Source of the DNA: Colwellia psychrerythraea
GTDB lineage: Bacteria; Pseudomonadota; Gammaproteobacteria; Enterobacterales; Alteromonadaceae
Length of the DNA stretch: 64,000 nt
NCBI RefSeq assembly: GCF_000764225.1
Contig: NZ_JQED01000005.1
Location: forward strand, 310,001-374,000
Reading direction: 5' to 3'
Position numbers and translations under genes: made by a program. Below, one piece after another: positions 39,589-50,314 of the stretch (positions within the stretch are counted from its first letter, which is position 1; every line of letters starts with the position of its first letter). Below the pieces are notes generated by a model that saw only the letters and a list, made by a program, of their open reading frames with translations, was not told where the DNA came from and did no database searches.

Positions 39589-41025
39589 TTATTTTTTCTT
39601 TTTCTTTACTGCTTTAGCATTTGGTAAATCAGTGATTGAACCTTCAAAGATTTCTGCCGCTAAGCCAATTGATTCATTTAACGTTGGGTGAGCATGAATG
39701 GTTAAACCAATATCTTCTGCATCAGCGCCCATTTCAACCGCTAAACAAATCTCACCAAGCATTTCACCAGCGTTGATACCAACAATTGCGCCACCTAAGA
39801 TACGACCAGAATCTTTTTCAAAGATTAGCTTAGTTTTACCTTCAGTACGTGCAGAAGCGATAGCACGGCCAGATGCAGCCCAAGGGAAGTTTGCTACTTC
39901 GATGTTTAAGCCTTGCTCTTTCGCTTCAGCTTCAGTAACACCAACCCAAGCCATTTCTGGATCAGTATAAGCAATTGAAGGGATACAACGAGGTTCGAAC
40001 GTATGTTTCTTACCAGAGATAACTTCAGCTGCACAATGTGCTTCATGAACCGCTTTATGTGCAAGCATAGGTTGACCAACAACATCACCAATAGCGAAGA
40101 TGTGTGGCACGTTAGTGCGAAGCTCGTTAGTTACGTTGATGAAACCACGCTCATCAACATTTACGCCAGCTTTATCAGCAGCAACTAAATGACCATTTGG
40201 CTTACGGCCAACAGCAACTAGAATCTTGTCATAACGTACTTGTTCTTTTGGTGCTTTTTTGCCTTCAAAAGTAACATATAAACCATCATCTTTTGCTTCA
40301 ACAGCAACAACTTTAGTAGACAACATGATGTTGAATTTTTTCTTGTTGTAGTTGTTGTAAACTCTAACGATATCTTTATCAGCTGCTGGCACTAATTGAT
40401 CAGCAAACTCAACAACAGATACATTAGAACCTAAAGCAGAGTAAACAGTACCCATTTCTAAACCAATGATACCGCCACCAAGTACTAACATTTCTTCTGG
40501 AACATCTTTAAGTTCTAAAGCACCAGTTGAATCGATAACACGTGGGTCATCGTTAGGGATAAATGGTAAGTCAATTACTGAAGAACCCGCTGCGATAATT
40601 GCGTTATCAAAAGTAATGGTTGTTTTTTCGCCGTCATTACCTGCAACTTCGATAGTTTTATCTGAAGTGAATTTACCGTAACCGTATACTGTAGATACTT
40701 TACGGGCTTTACCCATGCTGCCTAAACCACCAGTAAGCTGAGCAATAACGCTTTCTTTCCAGCCACGGATTTTATCTAAATCAATTTCAGGCTTACCAAA
40801 AGTAACACCGTGAGAAGCCATCGCCGCTGCATCATCAATAACTTTAGCAACGTGAAGTAATGCTTTTGATGGGATACAACCAACGTTTAAACAAACGCCA
40901 CCTAAAGTTTCACGGCTTTCAACTAAGACTACGTCTAAACCTAAATCTGCTGCACGAAATGCCGCTGAATAACCACCAGGGCCTGCACCTAATACTACTA
41001 CTTGAGTTTTGATATTGTTACTCAT
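39589..41025 (-). CDS. lpdA: Dihydrolipoamide dehydrogenase (E3)
   Basis: The 478-residue flavoprotein reoxidises the lipoyl groups of the pyruvate and 2-oxoglutarate dehydrogenase complexes. It shows the FAD-binding VVVLGAGPGGYSAAFRAADLG, the redox disulphide GGVCLNVGCIPSKALLH, the NAD-binding VLGGGIIGLEMGTVYSALGS, and the His-Glu dyad in HAHPTLNESIG. The start MSNNIKTQ is preferred over one 4 codons upstream because of its GAGGA Shine-Dalgarno. It is the last gene of pdhR-aceE-aceF-lpdA and ends in a Lys-rich tail. Confidence 0.97.
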   Translation of the reverse strand: MSNNIKTQVVVLGAGPGGYSAAFRAADLGLDVVLVESRETLGGVCLNVGCIPSKALLHVAKVIDDAAAMASHGVTFGKPEIDLDKIRGWKESVIAQLTGGLGSMGKARKVSTVYGYGKFTSDKTIEVAGNDGEKTTITFDNAIIAAGSSVIDLPFIPNDDPRVIDSTGALELKDVPEEMLVLGGGIIGLEMGTVYSALGSNVSVVEFADQLVPAADKDIVRVYNNYNKKKFNIMLSTKVVAVEAKDDGLYVTFEGKKAPKEQVRYDKILVAVGRKPNGHLVAADKAGVNVDERGFINVTNELRTNVPHIFAIGDVVGQPMLAHKAVHEAHCAAEVISGKKHTFEPRCIPSIAYTDPEMAWVGVTEAEAKEQGLNIEVANFPWAASGRAIASARTEGKTKLIFEKDSGRILGGAIVGINAGEMLGEICLAVEMGADAEDIGLTIHAHPTLNESIGLAAEIFEGSITDLPNAKAVKKKKK

Positions 41026-41095
41026 GCTTATCCTCATTGAATATGTAAGCTGATATAGGGTCTCTGTATCAACTTTTATTTATAATAAATTCTTG

Positions 41096-41131
41096 TGGCG
41101 AAATTCTACGCCTATGCGTTGAATTTCGCCA
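41096..41131 (-). other. Stem-loop between aceF and lpdA
   Basis: Perfect 11-bp arms (TGGCGAAATTC at 41096-41106 and its complement at 41121-41131) with a 14-base loop lie in the intercistronic gap. No T-run follows, so mRNA processing or stabilisation is more likely than termination. Confidence 0.5.
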
Positions 41132-41187
41132 ATATTAATTAACCACTGCCGACTAAAGTCTGACTATTTAACGTTTGACAGTACGGT

Positions 41188-42882
41188 TTAAAGTACTAAC
41201 TTACGAATATCAGACATAACGCCCGCTAAATGCACAGTGAAACGTGCAGCTAATGCGCCATCAATTACACGATGATCGTAAGACATTGATAGTGGCAACA
41301 TTAATTTAGGCTCGAAATCTTTACCATTCCACTTAGGTTTCATCTCTGATTTAGAAACACCTAAAATAGCCACTTCTGGTGCATTAACGATTGGCGTAAA
41401 TGCTGTGCCACCGATACCACCTAAACTAGAAATGGTAAAACAACCACCTTGCATATCAGCTGCTTTTAACTTGCCATCACGCGCTTTCATGCTAATTTCA
41501 AGTAACTCACGAGATAACTGATGAATACCTTTTTGGTCAACATTACGTACTACTGGTACAACTAAACCATTAGGCGTATCAACCGCAACACCAATGTGAA
41601 TGTACTTTTTAAGAATTAAACTTTCACCATCTTCACTCAGGCTTGAGTTAAACGTTGGGAAAGCACGTAGTGCATCTGCCGCCGCTTTTAAGATGAATAC
41701 TAATGGTGTAATTTTAAAACCAAGTTTTTGCTTTTCACACACAACATTCTGTTCTTTACGGAACGCTTCAACGTTAGTGATATCTGCTTCATCAAATTGC
41801 GTAACATGCGGAATAGTTACCCAGTTACGATGTAAAAATGGTCCAGAAATTTTCTGAATACGTGTTAATGCTTTTGTTTCAATTTCACCAAATTTAGCAA
41901 AATCAATGGCCTTAGCACTAACAACTTGTAAACCACCTTCACCGGCTGCAACTGAACTACCTGCATTCGCTTTTGGACGAGATAACTCATATTTCACGTA
42001 TGATTGCACATCTTCTTTTAAGATTCTGTCTTTACGACCGGTGCCTTTCACTAAGGTTAAATCAACGCCAAATTCACGTGCCAAACGACGAATTGAAGGT
42101 GTCGTATAAATTGCCCCTTTCTTTACATTACCCGCTTGTGGGTGATGTGGAACGGGTGCTGCTTTTGTTGCTGCTGGTGTCGCTGCAACAACAGGCGCGC
42201 TTGCTGGTGCCGCTTGCACTGCGGGAGCTGCTGCAGCAGGTGCAGCAGGTGCAGCAGGTGCAGCAGGTGCAGCAGGTGCAGCAGGTGCTGCGCCGCCAGA
42301 GGTTTCAAGTTTAATTACAAGTGAACCCTGCTTAACTTTATCACCATTGCTAATAAATACTTCTTTCACTGTACCAGCGTGCGTTGATGGTACATCCATT
42401 GTCGCTTTATCAGTTTCAAGTGTGATTAAACCATCTTCTTCTTCAATCACATCGCCAACGTTTACTAATACTTCAATAACGTCAACTTCACCATCTTCAC
42501 CAATATCAGGTACTGCAATTTCAATCACTTGAGAGGCAGTAGCAACTGGTGCAGCGACAGGTGCCGCTTCAACAACAGGAGCAACTGGTGCTGCTGGTGT
42601 TTCAACAACTGCTGCCGGCGCTTCTTCAACTGGCGCAGATGCTGCGCCAGCCGCCTGCATTTCAGCGATAATATCGCCTTCTTTAATCTTGTCGCCAACT
42701 TTTACAGTTAAGCTTACTAGCTCTCCTGCAAACGGCGCAGGAATATCCATTGACGCTTTATCCGTTTCAACGGTAACAATGCCTTCATCTGCTTCTAAGG
42801 TATCGCCAACAGCAAAACAAATTTCAATTACTTCAACTTCATCGCCACCCACATCAGGGACTAGAACTTTTTCTATAGACAT
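41188..42882 (-). CDS. aceF: Pyruvate dehydrogenase E2, dihydrolipoyllysine acetyltransferase
   Basis: The 564-residue protein carries two lipoyl domains, with the modified lysines in [10 protein letters not shown] and [11 protein letters not shown]. coli has three. An Ala-Pro linker follows, then the peripheral subunit-binding domain ([32 protein letters not shown]) and the catalytic domain with [15 protein letters not shown]. It transfers the acetyl group to CoA at the core of the complex. The linker after lipoyl domain 2 is built from AAP repeats encoded by 9-bp tandem DNA repeats. It has a GGA Shine-Dalgarno and follows aceE by 25 bp. Confidence 0.97.
   Translation of the reverse strand: MSIEKVLVPDVGGDEVEVIEICFAVGDTLEADEGIVTVETDKASMDIPAPFAGELVSLTVKVGDKIKEGDIIAEMQAAGAASAPVEEAPAAVVETPAAPVAPVVEAAPVAAPVATASQVIEIAVPDIGEDGEVDVIEVLVNVGDVIEEEDGLITLETDKATMDVPSTHAGTVKEVFISNGDKVKQGSLVIKLETSGGAAPAAPAAPAAPAAPAAPAAAAPAVQAAPASAPVVAATPAATKAAPVPHHPQAGNVKKGAIYTTPSIRRLAREFGVDLTLVKGTGRKDRILKEDVQSYVKYELSRPKANAGSSVAAGEGGLQVVSAKAIDFAKFGEIETKALTRIQKISGPFLHRNWVTIPHVTQFDEADITNVEAFRKEQNVVCEKQKLGFKITPLVFILKAAADALRAFPTFNSSLSEDGESLILKKYIHIGVAVDTPNGLVVPVVRNVDQKGIHQLSRELLEISMKARDGKLKAADMQGGCFTISSLGGIGGTAFTPIVNAPEVAILGVSKSEMKPKWNGKDFEPKLMLPLSMSYDHRVIDGALAARFTVHLAGVMSDIRKLVL
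42230..42293. repeat. 9-bp tandem repeat in the aceF linker
   Basis: The unit GGTGCAGCA (plus strand) is repeated about six times with almost no variation, encoding Ala-Ala-Pro units of the swinging linker. Such perfect repeats can gain or lose copies in frame. Confidence 0.9.
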
Positions 42883-42907
42883 AATATTTTCCTTATCTAG
42901 CCGCTAA

Positions 42908-45589
42908 TTAAGCGTAAAGTGGGTTAAGTTTTTCAGTATCAATATCAAAGCGTTTGATTGCTTCTGTAACTACTGAACGTTCGATTTCGCCACGATTCGC
43001 TAACTCGAATAATGCCGCTACAACCACGTAAGCTGCACTTACTTCAAAGTGAGTACGTAAATTTGCACGACTATCACTACGACCAAAACCATCAGTACCT
43101 AAACAACGGTATTCTGTGTCAAGGTAAGCACGTACTTGATCAGAGTAGTTTTTGATGTAATCCGTTGCGGCAATCGCAGGGCCCGCTTCTTTAGTAATAA
43201 CTTTTGCAATGTATGGTACACGCTGTTCACTTTCTGGGTGAAGCATGTTCCAACGAGTCACGTCTTGTCCATCACGGCCTAGTTGGTTAAATGACGTTAC
43301 TGAGTAAACATCACTAGATACATTGTAATCATTTGCTAAAATTTGAGCTGCTTCACGTACTTTCTCAAGAATAGTCCCTGAGCCTAACAACTGAACATTT
43401 GCAGTCGCTTTACCTTTAGCTGGTGCGGCTTGTTCTAGTTGATAAATACCTTTAATGATTTCTTCTTCTACACCCTTTCTTTCAGGGAAAGCAGGGTGCT
43501 GGTAGTTTTCATTCATTAACGTTAAGTAGAAGAAGATATTTTCATTTTCTTCATACATGCGGCGTAAACCTTCACGCACGATAACAGCAATTTCATAACC
43601 GTAAGTTGGATCATAAGTAACACAGTTAGGGATTAAACCCGCTTGTACATGTGAATGACCATCTTGGTGTTGCAGACCTTCACCGTTAAGCGTTGTTCTA
43701 CCTGCAGTAGCACCTAATAAGAAACCGCGTGCTTGGCTATCGCCAGCTGCCCATGCTAAATCACCAACACGTTGGAAACCAAACATTGAGTAGTAGATGT
43801 AAAACGGAATAGTGGTAGCATTACACGTAGAGTAAGACGTACCAGAAGCGACCCAAGAGGCCATAGCACCTAGTTCATTAATACCTTCTTGTAAAACTTG
43901 ACCTTTTTTATCTTCACGATAATAAGCAACTTGGTCAGCATCTTGTGGAACATACTTTTGACCTTCACTTGCATAAATGCCCACTTGGCGGAATAAACCT
44001 TCCATACCAAAGGTACGTGCTTCATCAGGAATGATTGGCACGATGCGCTTACCGATTTTCTTATCTTTTAATAAGCTGTTTAATACACGGACAAAGGTCA
44101 TTGTTGATGATACTTGACGCTCACCTGAACCTTTCAAGATAGGATCAAAGATTTTAAGCGCAGGTACTTCAAGTGACTCTTCTGCTTGTACACGACGTGC
44201 AGGTAATGAACCACCTAATGCTTCGCGACGCGCTTTCATGTATTTAAATTCTTCACTATCTTCTGGGAACTTGTAGAAAGGTAGATCAGCAATATCTTCA
44301 TCTTTTACTGGGATGTTGAAACGGTCACGGTAATGTTTAATTGAATCAACGTCCATTTTCTTAACGTTATGTGCAATGTTTAATGCTTCACCAGATGCAC
44401 CTAGACCAAAACCTTTAACAGTTTTCGCTAAGATAACCGTAGGACGCCCTTTAGTCTTCATTGCTTGATCATATGCAGCATACACTTTAACTGGATCATG
44501 ACCACCACGGTTTAAACGCCAAATGTCATCATCAGACATGTTAGCAACCATAGCCGCTGTTTCAGGGTACTTGTTAAAGAAGTTTTCGCGCGTGTATTTA
44601 CCACCTTTCGCTTTACAGTTTTGGTATTCACCATCCACTGTTTCGTTCATTAACTGTAATAATTTACCTGACGTATCACGCGCAATAAGTGAATCCCAGT
44701 AAGAACCCCAAATAACTTTCACTACTTCCCAGCCTGCGCCACGGAATGTACCTTCAAGTTCTTGAATAATTTTACCGTTACCACGTACCGGGCCGTCTAA
44801 ACGTTGTAAGTTACAGTTAACTACGAAACATAAGTTATCTAAACCTTCACGTGAGGCTAAACCAATAGCACCTAATGATTCTGGCTCATCTGTTTCACCA
44901 TCACCTAAATAACAGTAAACACGTTGACCTGAACAGTCTTTAATACCACGGTCAGTTAAGTACTTTAAAAAGCGTGCCGTGTAGATAGCTTGTAATGGAC
45001 CTAAGCCCATAGAAACTGTTGGGAACTGCCAAAAATCCTTCATCAAATGAGGGTGTGGGTATGAAGATAAACCTTTGCCATCACACTCTTGACGGAAGTT
45101 GTTCATTTGATCTTCAGTTAAACGACCTTCCATGAAAGCACGTGAATAAATACCTGGAGAAATATGACCTTGTGCGAAAATAAAATCGCCACCATTTTCT
45201 GGCGTTGCCGCTTTAAAGAAGTGGTTAAAACCAACATCATACAAAGTAGATGAAGAGGCAAAACTACCAATATGACCACCAAGCTCTAAATCTTTTTTAG
45301 AGGCACGTAATACTAAAACCAAAGCGTTCCAACGAATTGCAGCACGAATACGTGACTCAATAGTTTGATCTGCAGGCATGTTTGGCTCTTGGCCTGGTGG
45401 AATAGTATTTACATAAGCAGTTGTTGCATCAAAGGGTAAATGAGTACCACCGCGGCGTGCGCGATCAATTAACGTTTCTAATAATTGATGTGCGCGCTCT
45501 GGGCCTTCATTTTCTAATACTGACTCCATTGATTCTAACCACTCTTGGGTTTCTGCTGAATCAATATCGATATTTGGTAGATCTGACAT
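42908..45589 (-). CDS. aceE: Pyruvate dehydrogenase E1 component (homodimeric type)
   Basis: The 893-residue enzyme decarboxylates pyruvate with thiamine diphosphate. The ThDP motif runs from GDGETDEPESLGAIGLA to NLQRLDGPVRGN, and the C-terminal domain ends FDIDTEKLNPLYA. Family features such as NRGGHDPVKVYAAY and GRTTLNGEGLQHQDGHSH are intact. Length is close to E. coli AceE (887). GGAG lies 10 bases before the ATG. A 547-bp gap filled by the pdhR-derived repeat array separates it from pdhR. Confidence 0.98.
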   Translation of the reverse strand: MSDLPNIDIDSAETQEWLESMESVLENEGPERAHQLLETLIDRARRGGTHLPFDATTAYVNTIPPGQEPNMPADQTIESRIRAAIRWNALVLVLRASKKDLELGGHIGSFASSSTLYDVGFNHFFKAATPENGGDFIFAQGHISPGIYSRAFMEGRLTEDQMNNFRQECDGKGLSSYPHPHLMKDFWQFPTVSMGLGPLQAIYTARFLKYLTDRGIKDCSGQRVYCYLGDGETDEPESLGAIGLASREGLDNLCFVVNCNLQRLDGPVRGNGKIIQELEGTFRGAGWEVVKVIWGSYWDSLIARDTSGKLLQLMNETVDGEYQNCKAKGGKYTRENFFNKYPETAAMVANMSDDDIWRLNRGGHDPVKVYAAYDQAMKTKGRPTVILAKTVKGFGLGASGEALNIAHNVKKMDVDSIKHYRDRFNIPVKDEDIADLPFYKFPEDSEEFKYMKARREALGGSLPARRVQAEESLEVPALKIFDPILKGSGERQVSSTMTFVRVLNSLLKDKKIGKRIVPIIPDEARTFGMEGLFRQVGIYASEGQKYVPQDADQVAYYREDKKGQVLQEGINELGAMASWVASGTSYSTCNATTIPFYIYYSMFGFQRVGDLAWAAGDSQARGFLLGATAGRTTLNGEGLQHQDGHSHVQAGLIPNCVTYDPTYGYEIAVIVREGLRRMYEENENIFFYLTLMNENYQHPAFPERKGVEEEIIKGIYQLEQAAPAKGKATANVQLLGSGTILEKVREAAQILANDYNVSSDVYSVTSFNQLGRDGQDVTRWNMLHPESEQRVPYIAKVITKEAGPAIAATDYIKNYSDQVRAYLDTEYRCLGTDGFGRSDSRANLRTHFEVSAAYVVVAALFELANRGEIERSVVTEAIKRFDIDTEKLNPLYA

Positions 45590-45724
45590 ATTGTTTAGTC
45601 TCCAATACTTTTATATTTAATAAAAAGTTTTAATTAAATGTTTAAAATTAAATTTTCAAACTATTCGTTATTTCACTACATTAATTTTTTCTTCTAACGC
45701 TTTGTTGCTTGCGCCTATTCCTTT

Positions 45725-46138
45725 ACATTCTGCGCATTGAGCGTTTCATGCGACTGTTTTCTTGTGTACATTTCTTTGAAGAGTAATAATACTTCTTCGA
45801 TAAACGCTAAATGTCCATGGCTTGCTCCCCAAGCTTTTTTGAGGTTCACCACTGACTTATCTACATTCTGCGCATTGAACGTTCCATGCGACTGTTTTCT
45901 TGTGTACATTTCTTTGAAGAGTAATAATACTTCTTCGATAAACGCTAAATGTCTATGGCTTGCTCCCCAAGCTTTTTTGGGGTTCACCACTGACTTATCT
46001 ACATTCTGCGCATTGAACGTTCCATGCGGCTGTTTTCTTGTGTACATTTCTTTGAAGAGTAATAATACTTCTTCGATAAACGCTAAATGTCTATGGCTTG
46101 CTCCCCAAGCTTTTTTGGGGTTCACCACTGACTTATCT
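45725..46138. repeat. Three 138-bp tandem units derived from the 3' end of pdhR
   Basis: Units start at 45725, 45863 and 46001, with a fourth, diverged start at 46139 that is the real pdhR 3' end. The period is exactly 138 bp (46 codons). The three units differ from each other at only a few bases. On the minus strand each re-encodes the PdhR C-terminal segment KAWGASHRHLAFIEEVLL. A replacement that adds about 10 bp compared with pdhR then shifts the frame, so the pdhR stop is skipped and the next unit is entered. Both strands stay open through the array (137 codons minus, 156 plus), which follows from the period and is not evidence of expression. No Shine-Dalgarno is seen. Confidence 0.92.
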
Positions 46139-46928
46139 ACATTCTGCGCATTGAACGTTCCATGCGACTGTTTTCTTGTGTTGACTTTAATAATACTTCT
46201 TCGATAAACGCTAAATGTCTATGGCTTGCTCCCCAAGCCTTTTGGGGTTGGCCACTGAGAATGGCATCAAGTAAACGCTTTCTATAATCAGTAATCTTGC
46301 TAAAAATATCAGGACGCTTTGCTAATACTGTTAAATTTTGTGCAATATTATCTGCTAATAATGACGACATGCTGCGAGCAAGCTGTAAAATCACTGCATT
46401 ATGCGATGCAGCACAAATGGCTAAATGAAATTCAACCACAGCTTCAGCTTCTTTGCGAAAGTCATCTTCTAATTGACTTGTGCCAATTTCATTATGCTTT
46501 GCTTGAATTTGCTCAAAATCAGCGGGTGTTCCACGCATTGCGGCATAGTAAGACGCCATACCTTCAATACCATGACGAAATTCCAATAAATCAAATTGGG
46601 ATTCATTATTGTTGGACATTAACTCAAACAAGGGATCAGAAAATCCACTGAGTAGATTGTTACAAACAAATGTTCCTCCACCTTGCTTACGTGTCACCAA
46701 ACCTTTCGCTTCTAACTTTTGAATAGCTTCACGTAATGATGGTCTAGAAACTTCAAATTGCAATGCTAGTTCACGTTCAGGTAACAATTTTTCACCTGGC
46801 AGTAAACTTCCTTCAATTATCATGGTTTCAAGCTGCCCTAAAATAATATCAGCTAATTTTTGTGGCTTTACTCGCCCACTACTTTTGGTTGCTGATGTTG
46901 ATTTTTTTGTCGTTACATTTGTATTCAT
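46137..46928 (-). CDS. pdhR: Pyruvate dehydrogenase complex repressor, GntR/FadR family
   Basis: The 263-residue protein has an N-terminal winged helix (ADIILGQLETMIIEGSLLPGEKLLPERELA, SRPSLREAIQKLEAKGLVTRKQGGGTFV) and a C-terminal FCD ligand domain (about 95-240) that senses pyruvate in E. coli. The tail KAWGASHRHLAFIEEVLLKS, then RMERSMRRM, matches the E. coli C-terminus but stops a few residues early. It is followed by the tandem units derived from its own 3' end. Position before aceE and PdhR-type boxes upstream support autoregulation of the operon. Confidence 0.95.
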   Translation of the reverse strand: MNTNVTTKKSTSATKSSGRVKPQKLADIILGQLETMIIEGSLLPGEKLLPERELALQFEVSRPSLREAIQKLEAKGLVTRKQGGGTFVCNNLLSGFSDPLFELMSNNNESQFDLLEFRHGIEGMASYYAAMRGTPADFEQIQAKHNEIGTSQLEDDFRKEAEAVVEFHLAICAASHNAVILQLARSMSSLLADNIAQNLTVLAKRPDIFSKITDYRKRLLDAILSGQPQKAWGASHRHLAFIEEVLLKSTQENSRMERSMRRM

Positions 46929-47004
46929 AAAAGTAAATTAACTAATTATTTCAATGATAATAAAAAGACAATAAGGCTTAAAATCACTCGCCAAACACCT
47001 GGTA

Positions 47005-47021
47005 AATTGGTAAGACCAATT
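47005..47021. promoter_or_regulatory. PdhR operator upstream of pdhR
   Basis: AATTGGTAAGACCAATT is a perfect 7-bp-arm palindrome with a 3-base centre. It matches the known E. coli PdhR box (ATTGGTnnnACCAAT) and lies 77 bp upstream of the pdhR start. Confidence 0.85.
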
Positions 47022-47100
47022 GATTTCTGGGTAATAAAGTAGCAAATCCAGCTACTTTTGACAAGTAAATTTAGTTGATGAATAGTCTTTATGCAAGGTT

Positions 47101-47145
47101 TTTATGCGCTAAAACAAATTTTTTTTAACTATTTTAGCGCATAAA
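47101..47145. promoter_or_regulatory. 14-bp perfect inverted repeat between ampE and pdhR
   Basis: TTTATGCGCTAAAA (47101-47114) and its complement (47132-47145) flank 17 bases that include a run of eight T's. It could be an operator, a cruciform or a second terminator for ampE. I do not recognise the binding protein. Confidence 0.5.
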
Positions 47146-47153
47146 TGGAGGAG

Positions 47154-47180
47154 AAAAAGATTGGTCTTACCAATCTTTTT
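47154..47180 (-). terminator. ampE terminator that also contains a PdhR-box sequence
   Basis: In the minus direction AAAAAGATTGGT, AAG and ACCAATCTTTTT form a 12-bp stem with a T-run 10 bp after the ampE stop. Its core ATTGGTCTTACCAAT (47160-47174) fits the PdhR consensus, so it may serve both roles. Confidence 0.65.
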
Positions 47181-47190
47181 TCGGCTGCTT

Positions 47191-48120
47191 TTAATTTAAT
47201 AAACCAGAAAGGGTCAAGATTGAAATCACAGCAAGTACAAGCAGAACATTGCGTTTTGCTAGTCTAACAAGCAAGCAAGGCTCTGCTGTACAGTCATTGT
47301 CGTTTACCAAAAGATCTTCAGATTTTTCTGCAACATCAATCAATACTTGATGCGTTGTCTTTTGACTATCAAATAAGCTTTCTAACCAAACAGGCATAGC
47401 TTTAGAGAAATGACCTACAAACATATAACCAAAAGAGGCGATACGCACAGGTAACCAATCTAACCAAAAAAGCACATCATGATGATTTTGACAGCCATTC
47501 ATAATATTTGGCGCAACATTACCCTCATGAACGGTTGCATTTTTATTTTCAAGCTCGATGTCACTTTCAGTTACTGAGCTTTTTTCTTTATCACTGTCAG
47601 CAGCACTCGCCATACATTTAGCTTTTTTGTGCTCAATAACTGTGGTTAGCAAACGATAAAATACCGCACCAGCAGCACCGAAAAGAGTAAAAAACAACAT
47701 AATAGCAATGTAATAACGGTAATTTAACCAAATGAGTGCTTGACCAAATCCCATCTCTGGTAAATTTTTATCTGACAATAATTGCTTGTGATGCATCTCG
47801 GTGGTGGTTTCTTCGCCACGAAAGGCAGAGTGCAAATAACTTTTATAACTCTTTCTCGTCGTAGTACAGCCAAAACACACGATAAGTATCACAGTAGAAA
47901 GCAATAATTGCAGTACAGAGTTATCAATGGCGTCAAGCAGCAAGTATGTCAAAATAACAGGTAAGATAATAAATACCGCACTCGCGGTAGTTCCCTGCTT
48001 AGCGGTAAAGTTTTTACTAAAAAAATGGTGGTAATGGTGGTAATAAAAATTAAATTGCCATACTTTTGCAGATAAAGATCGATCGGCTGCTAGTGCAATT
48101 AATAGACTTAATAAACTCAT
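47191..48120 (-). CDS. ampE: AmpE-like inner membrane protein
   Basis: The 309-residue protein has several TM helices (about 50-68, 70-86, 130-155 and 290-308) and a charged central loop. The N-terminus MSLLSLLIALAADRSLSAKVWQF and its place directly after ampD (1 base apart) fit AmpE, a membrane protein linked to beta-lactamase regulation in enterobacteria. Its molecular function is unclear. The middle section (about 170-215) is low in complexity and probably lineage specific. Confidence 0.85.
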   Translation of the reverse strand: MSLLSLLIALAADRSLSAKVWQFNFYYHHYHHFFSKNFTAKQGTTASAVFIILPVILTYLLLDAIDNSVLQLLLSTVILIVCFGCTTTRKSYKSYLHSAFRGEETTTEMHHKQLLSDKNLPEMGFGQALIWLNYRYYIAIMLFFTLFGAAGAVFYRLLTTVIEHKKAKCMASAADSDKEKSSVTESDIELENKNATVHEGNVAPNIMNGCQNHHDVLFWLDWLPVRIASFGYMFVGHFSKAMPVWLESLFDSQKTTHQVLIDVAEKSEDLLVNDNDCTAEPCLLVRLAKRNVLLVLAVISILTLSGLLN

Positions 48121-48121
48121 A

Positions 48122-48691
48122 TTAGGTGTTGTTCCTTGTCGCTTGATCAGTCAAACACTGACGAAAGTATTGCCAGTCAAATACAGGCCCTGGATCAGTT
48201 TTTCTAACTGGGGCAATAGCACAATGACCAACAACATTGTCCATAATGATAGCAGGAAATTGATCTTGCAAACAAAGTGTTAACACGATTAATTGCTGAT
48301 ATTGCTCTGCTGTATAAGGGATATCATCAGTGCCCTCCAATTCAATGCCGATAGAATAATCATTACAACGCTCTCTGTTATTAAATGATGAAACGCCTGC
48401 ATGCCAGGCTTTGTCATTAAAAGAAACATATTGAATCACACGACCATCACGGCGAATGAGGCAATGTGCCGACACTTCAACGCCTTTTAGGTCATGAAAA
48501 CTCGCATGAGCATCACAGTCAAGTTGACCAAGAAAGAGATCACTAATGTAATTATCGCCAAACTGCCCTGCTGGCAATGAGATGTTATGAATAACCAGTA
48601 AACTAATTTCTTCATCCAGCTCACGTGAAGAAAAATGCGGTGACGGCAGGTGCTCTGCTTGAGTTAACCAGCCAGAGGAAATTGAAAACAT
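48122..48691 (-). CDS. ampD: 1,6-anhydro-N-acetylmuramyl-L-alanine amidase AmpD
   Basis: The 189-residue cytosolic zinc amidase cleaves anhydro-muropeptides in cell wall recycling. Zinc ligands are seen in LVIHNISLP and VVGHCAIAPVRKTDPGP, and the substrate-binding IGIELEGTDDIPYTAEQY block is typical. In enterobacteria its loss derepresses ampC. The stop is followed after one base by the ampE start, so the two are translationally coupled. It is divergent from the aspartyl protease gene. Confidence 0.96.
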   Translation of the reverse strand: MFSISSGWLTQAEHLPSPHFSSRELDEEISLLVIHNISLPAGQFGDNYISDLFLGQLDCDAHASFHDLKGVEVSAHCLIRRDGRVIQYVSFNDKAWHAGVSSFNNRERCNDYSIGIELEGTDDIPYTAEQYQQLIVLTLCLQDQFPAIIMDNVVGHCAIAPVRKTDPGPVFDWQYFRQCLTDQATRNNT

Positions 48692-48798
48692 AGGTTTCTC
48701 ATTTTAAAGTGATTGATGCATTTGCTATAAGATTACGCTTTGTACTTTATTACTTGCTAACATACAATATCCGTACAATGAATCATAGGCTGCTTATT

Positions 48799-50230
<1,432 letters not shown>

Positions 50231-50247
50231 TCGCTAGCAATAATAAA

Positions 50248-50276
50248 AAACGGTAAGCATTTTTTGCTTACCGTTT
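50248..50276. terminator. Bidirectional terminator after nadC
   Basis: AAACGGTAAGCA and TGCTTACCGTTT form a 12-bp stem with a 5-base loop, between convergent nadC and the DUF3667-like gene. Confidence 0.8.
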
Positions 50277-50314
50277 GATATGTCTAATTTATTTCATCAC
50301 TATATCAGACATAA

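Noticed and set aside
42136..42324. Cysteine-rich frame opposite the aceF linker
   Set aside because: It is the antisense reading of the Ala-Ala-Pro codon repeats, which automatically yields Cys, Ser and Arg repeats.
45725..46138. Repeat array considered as a CRISPR array
   Set aside because: The units are 138 bp, contiguous without unique spacers, and clearly derived from pdhR. No cas genes are nearby.
45737..46207. Open frame of 156 codons on the plus strand across the repeat array
   Set aside because: The 138-bp period keeps any stop-free frame open through all copies. It has no Shine-Dalgarno, is antisense to pdhR, and shows no family resemblance.
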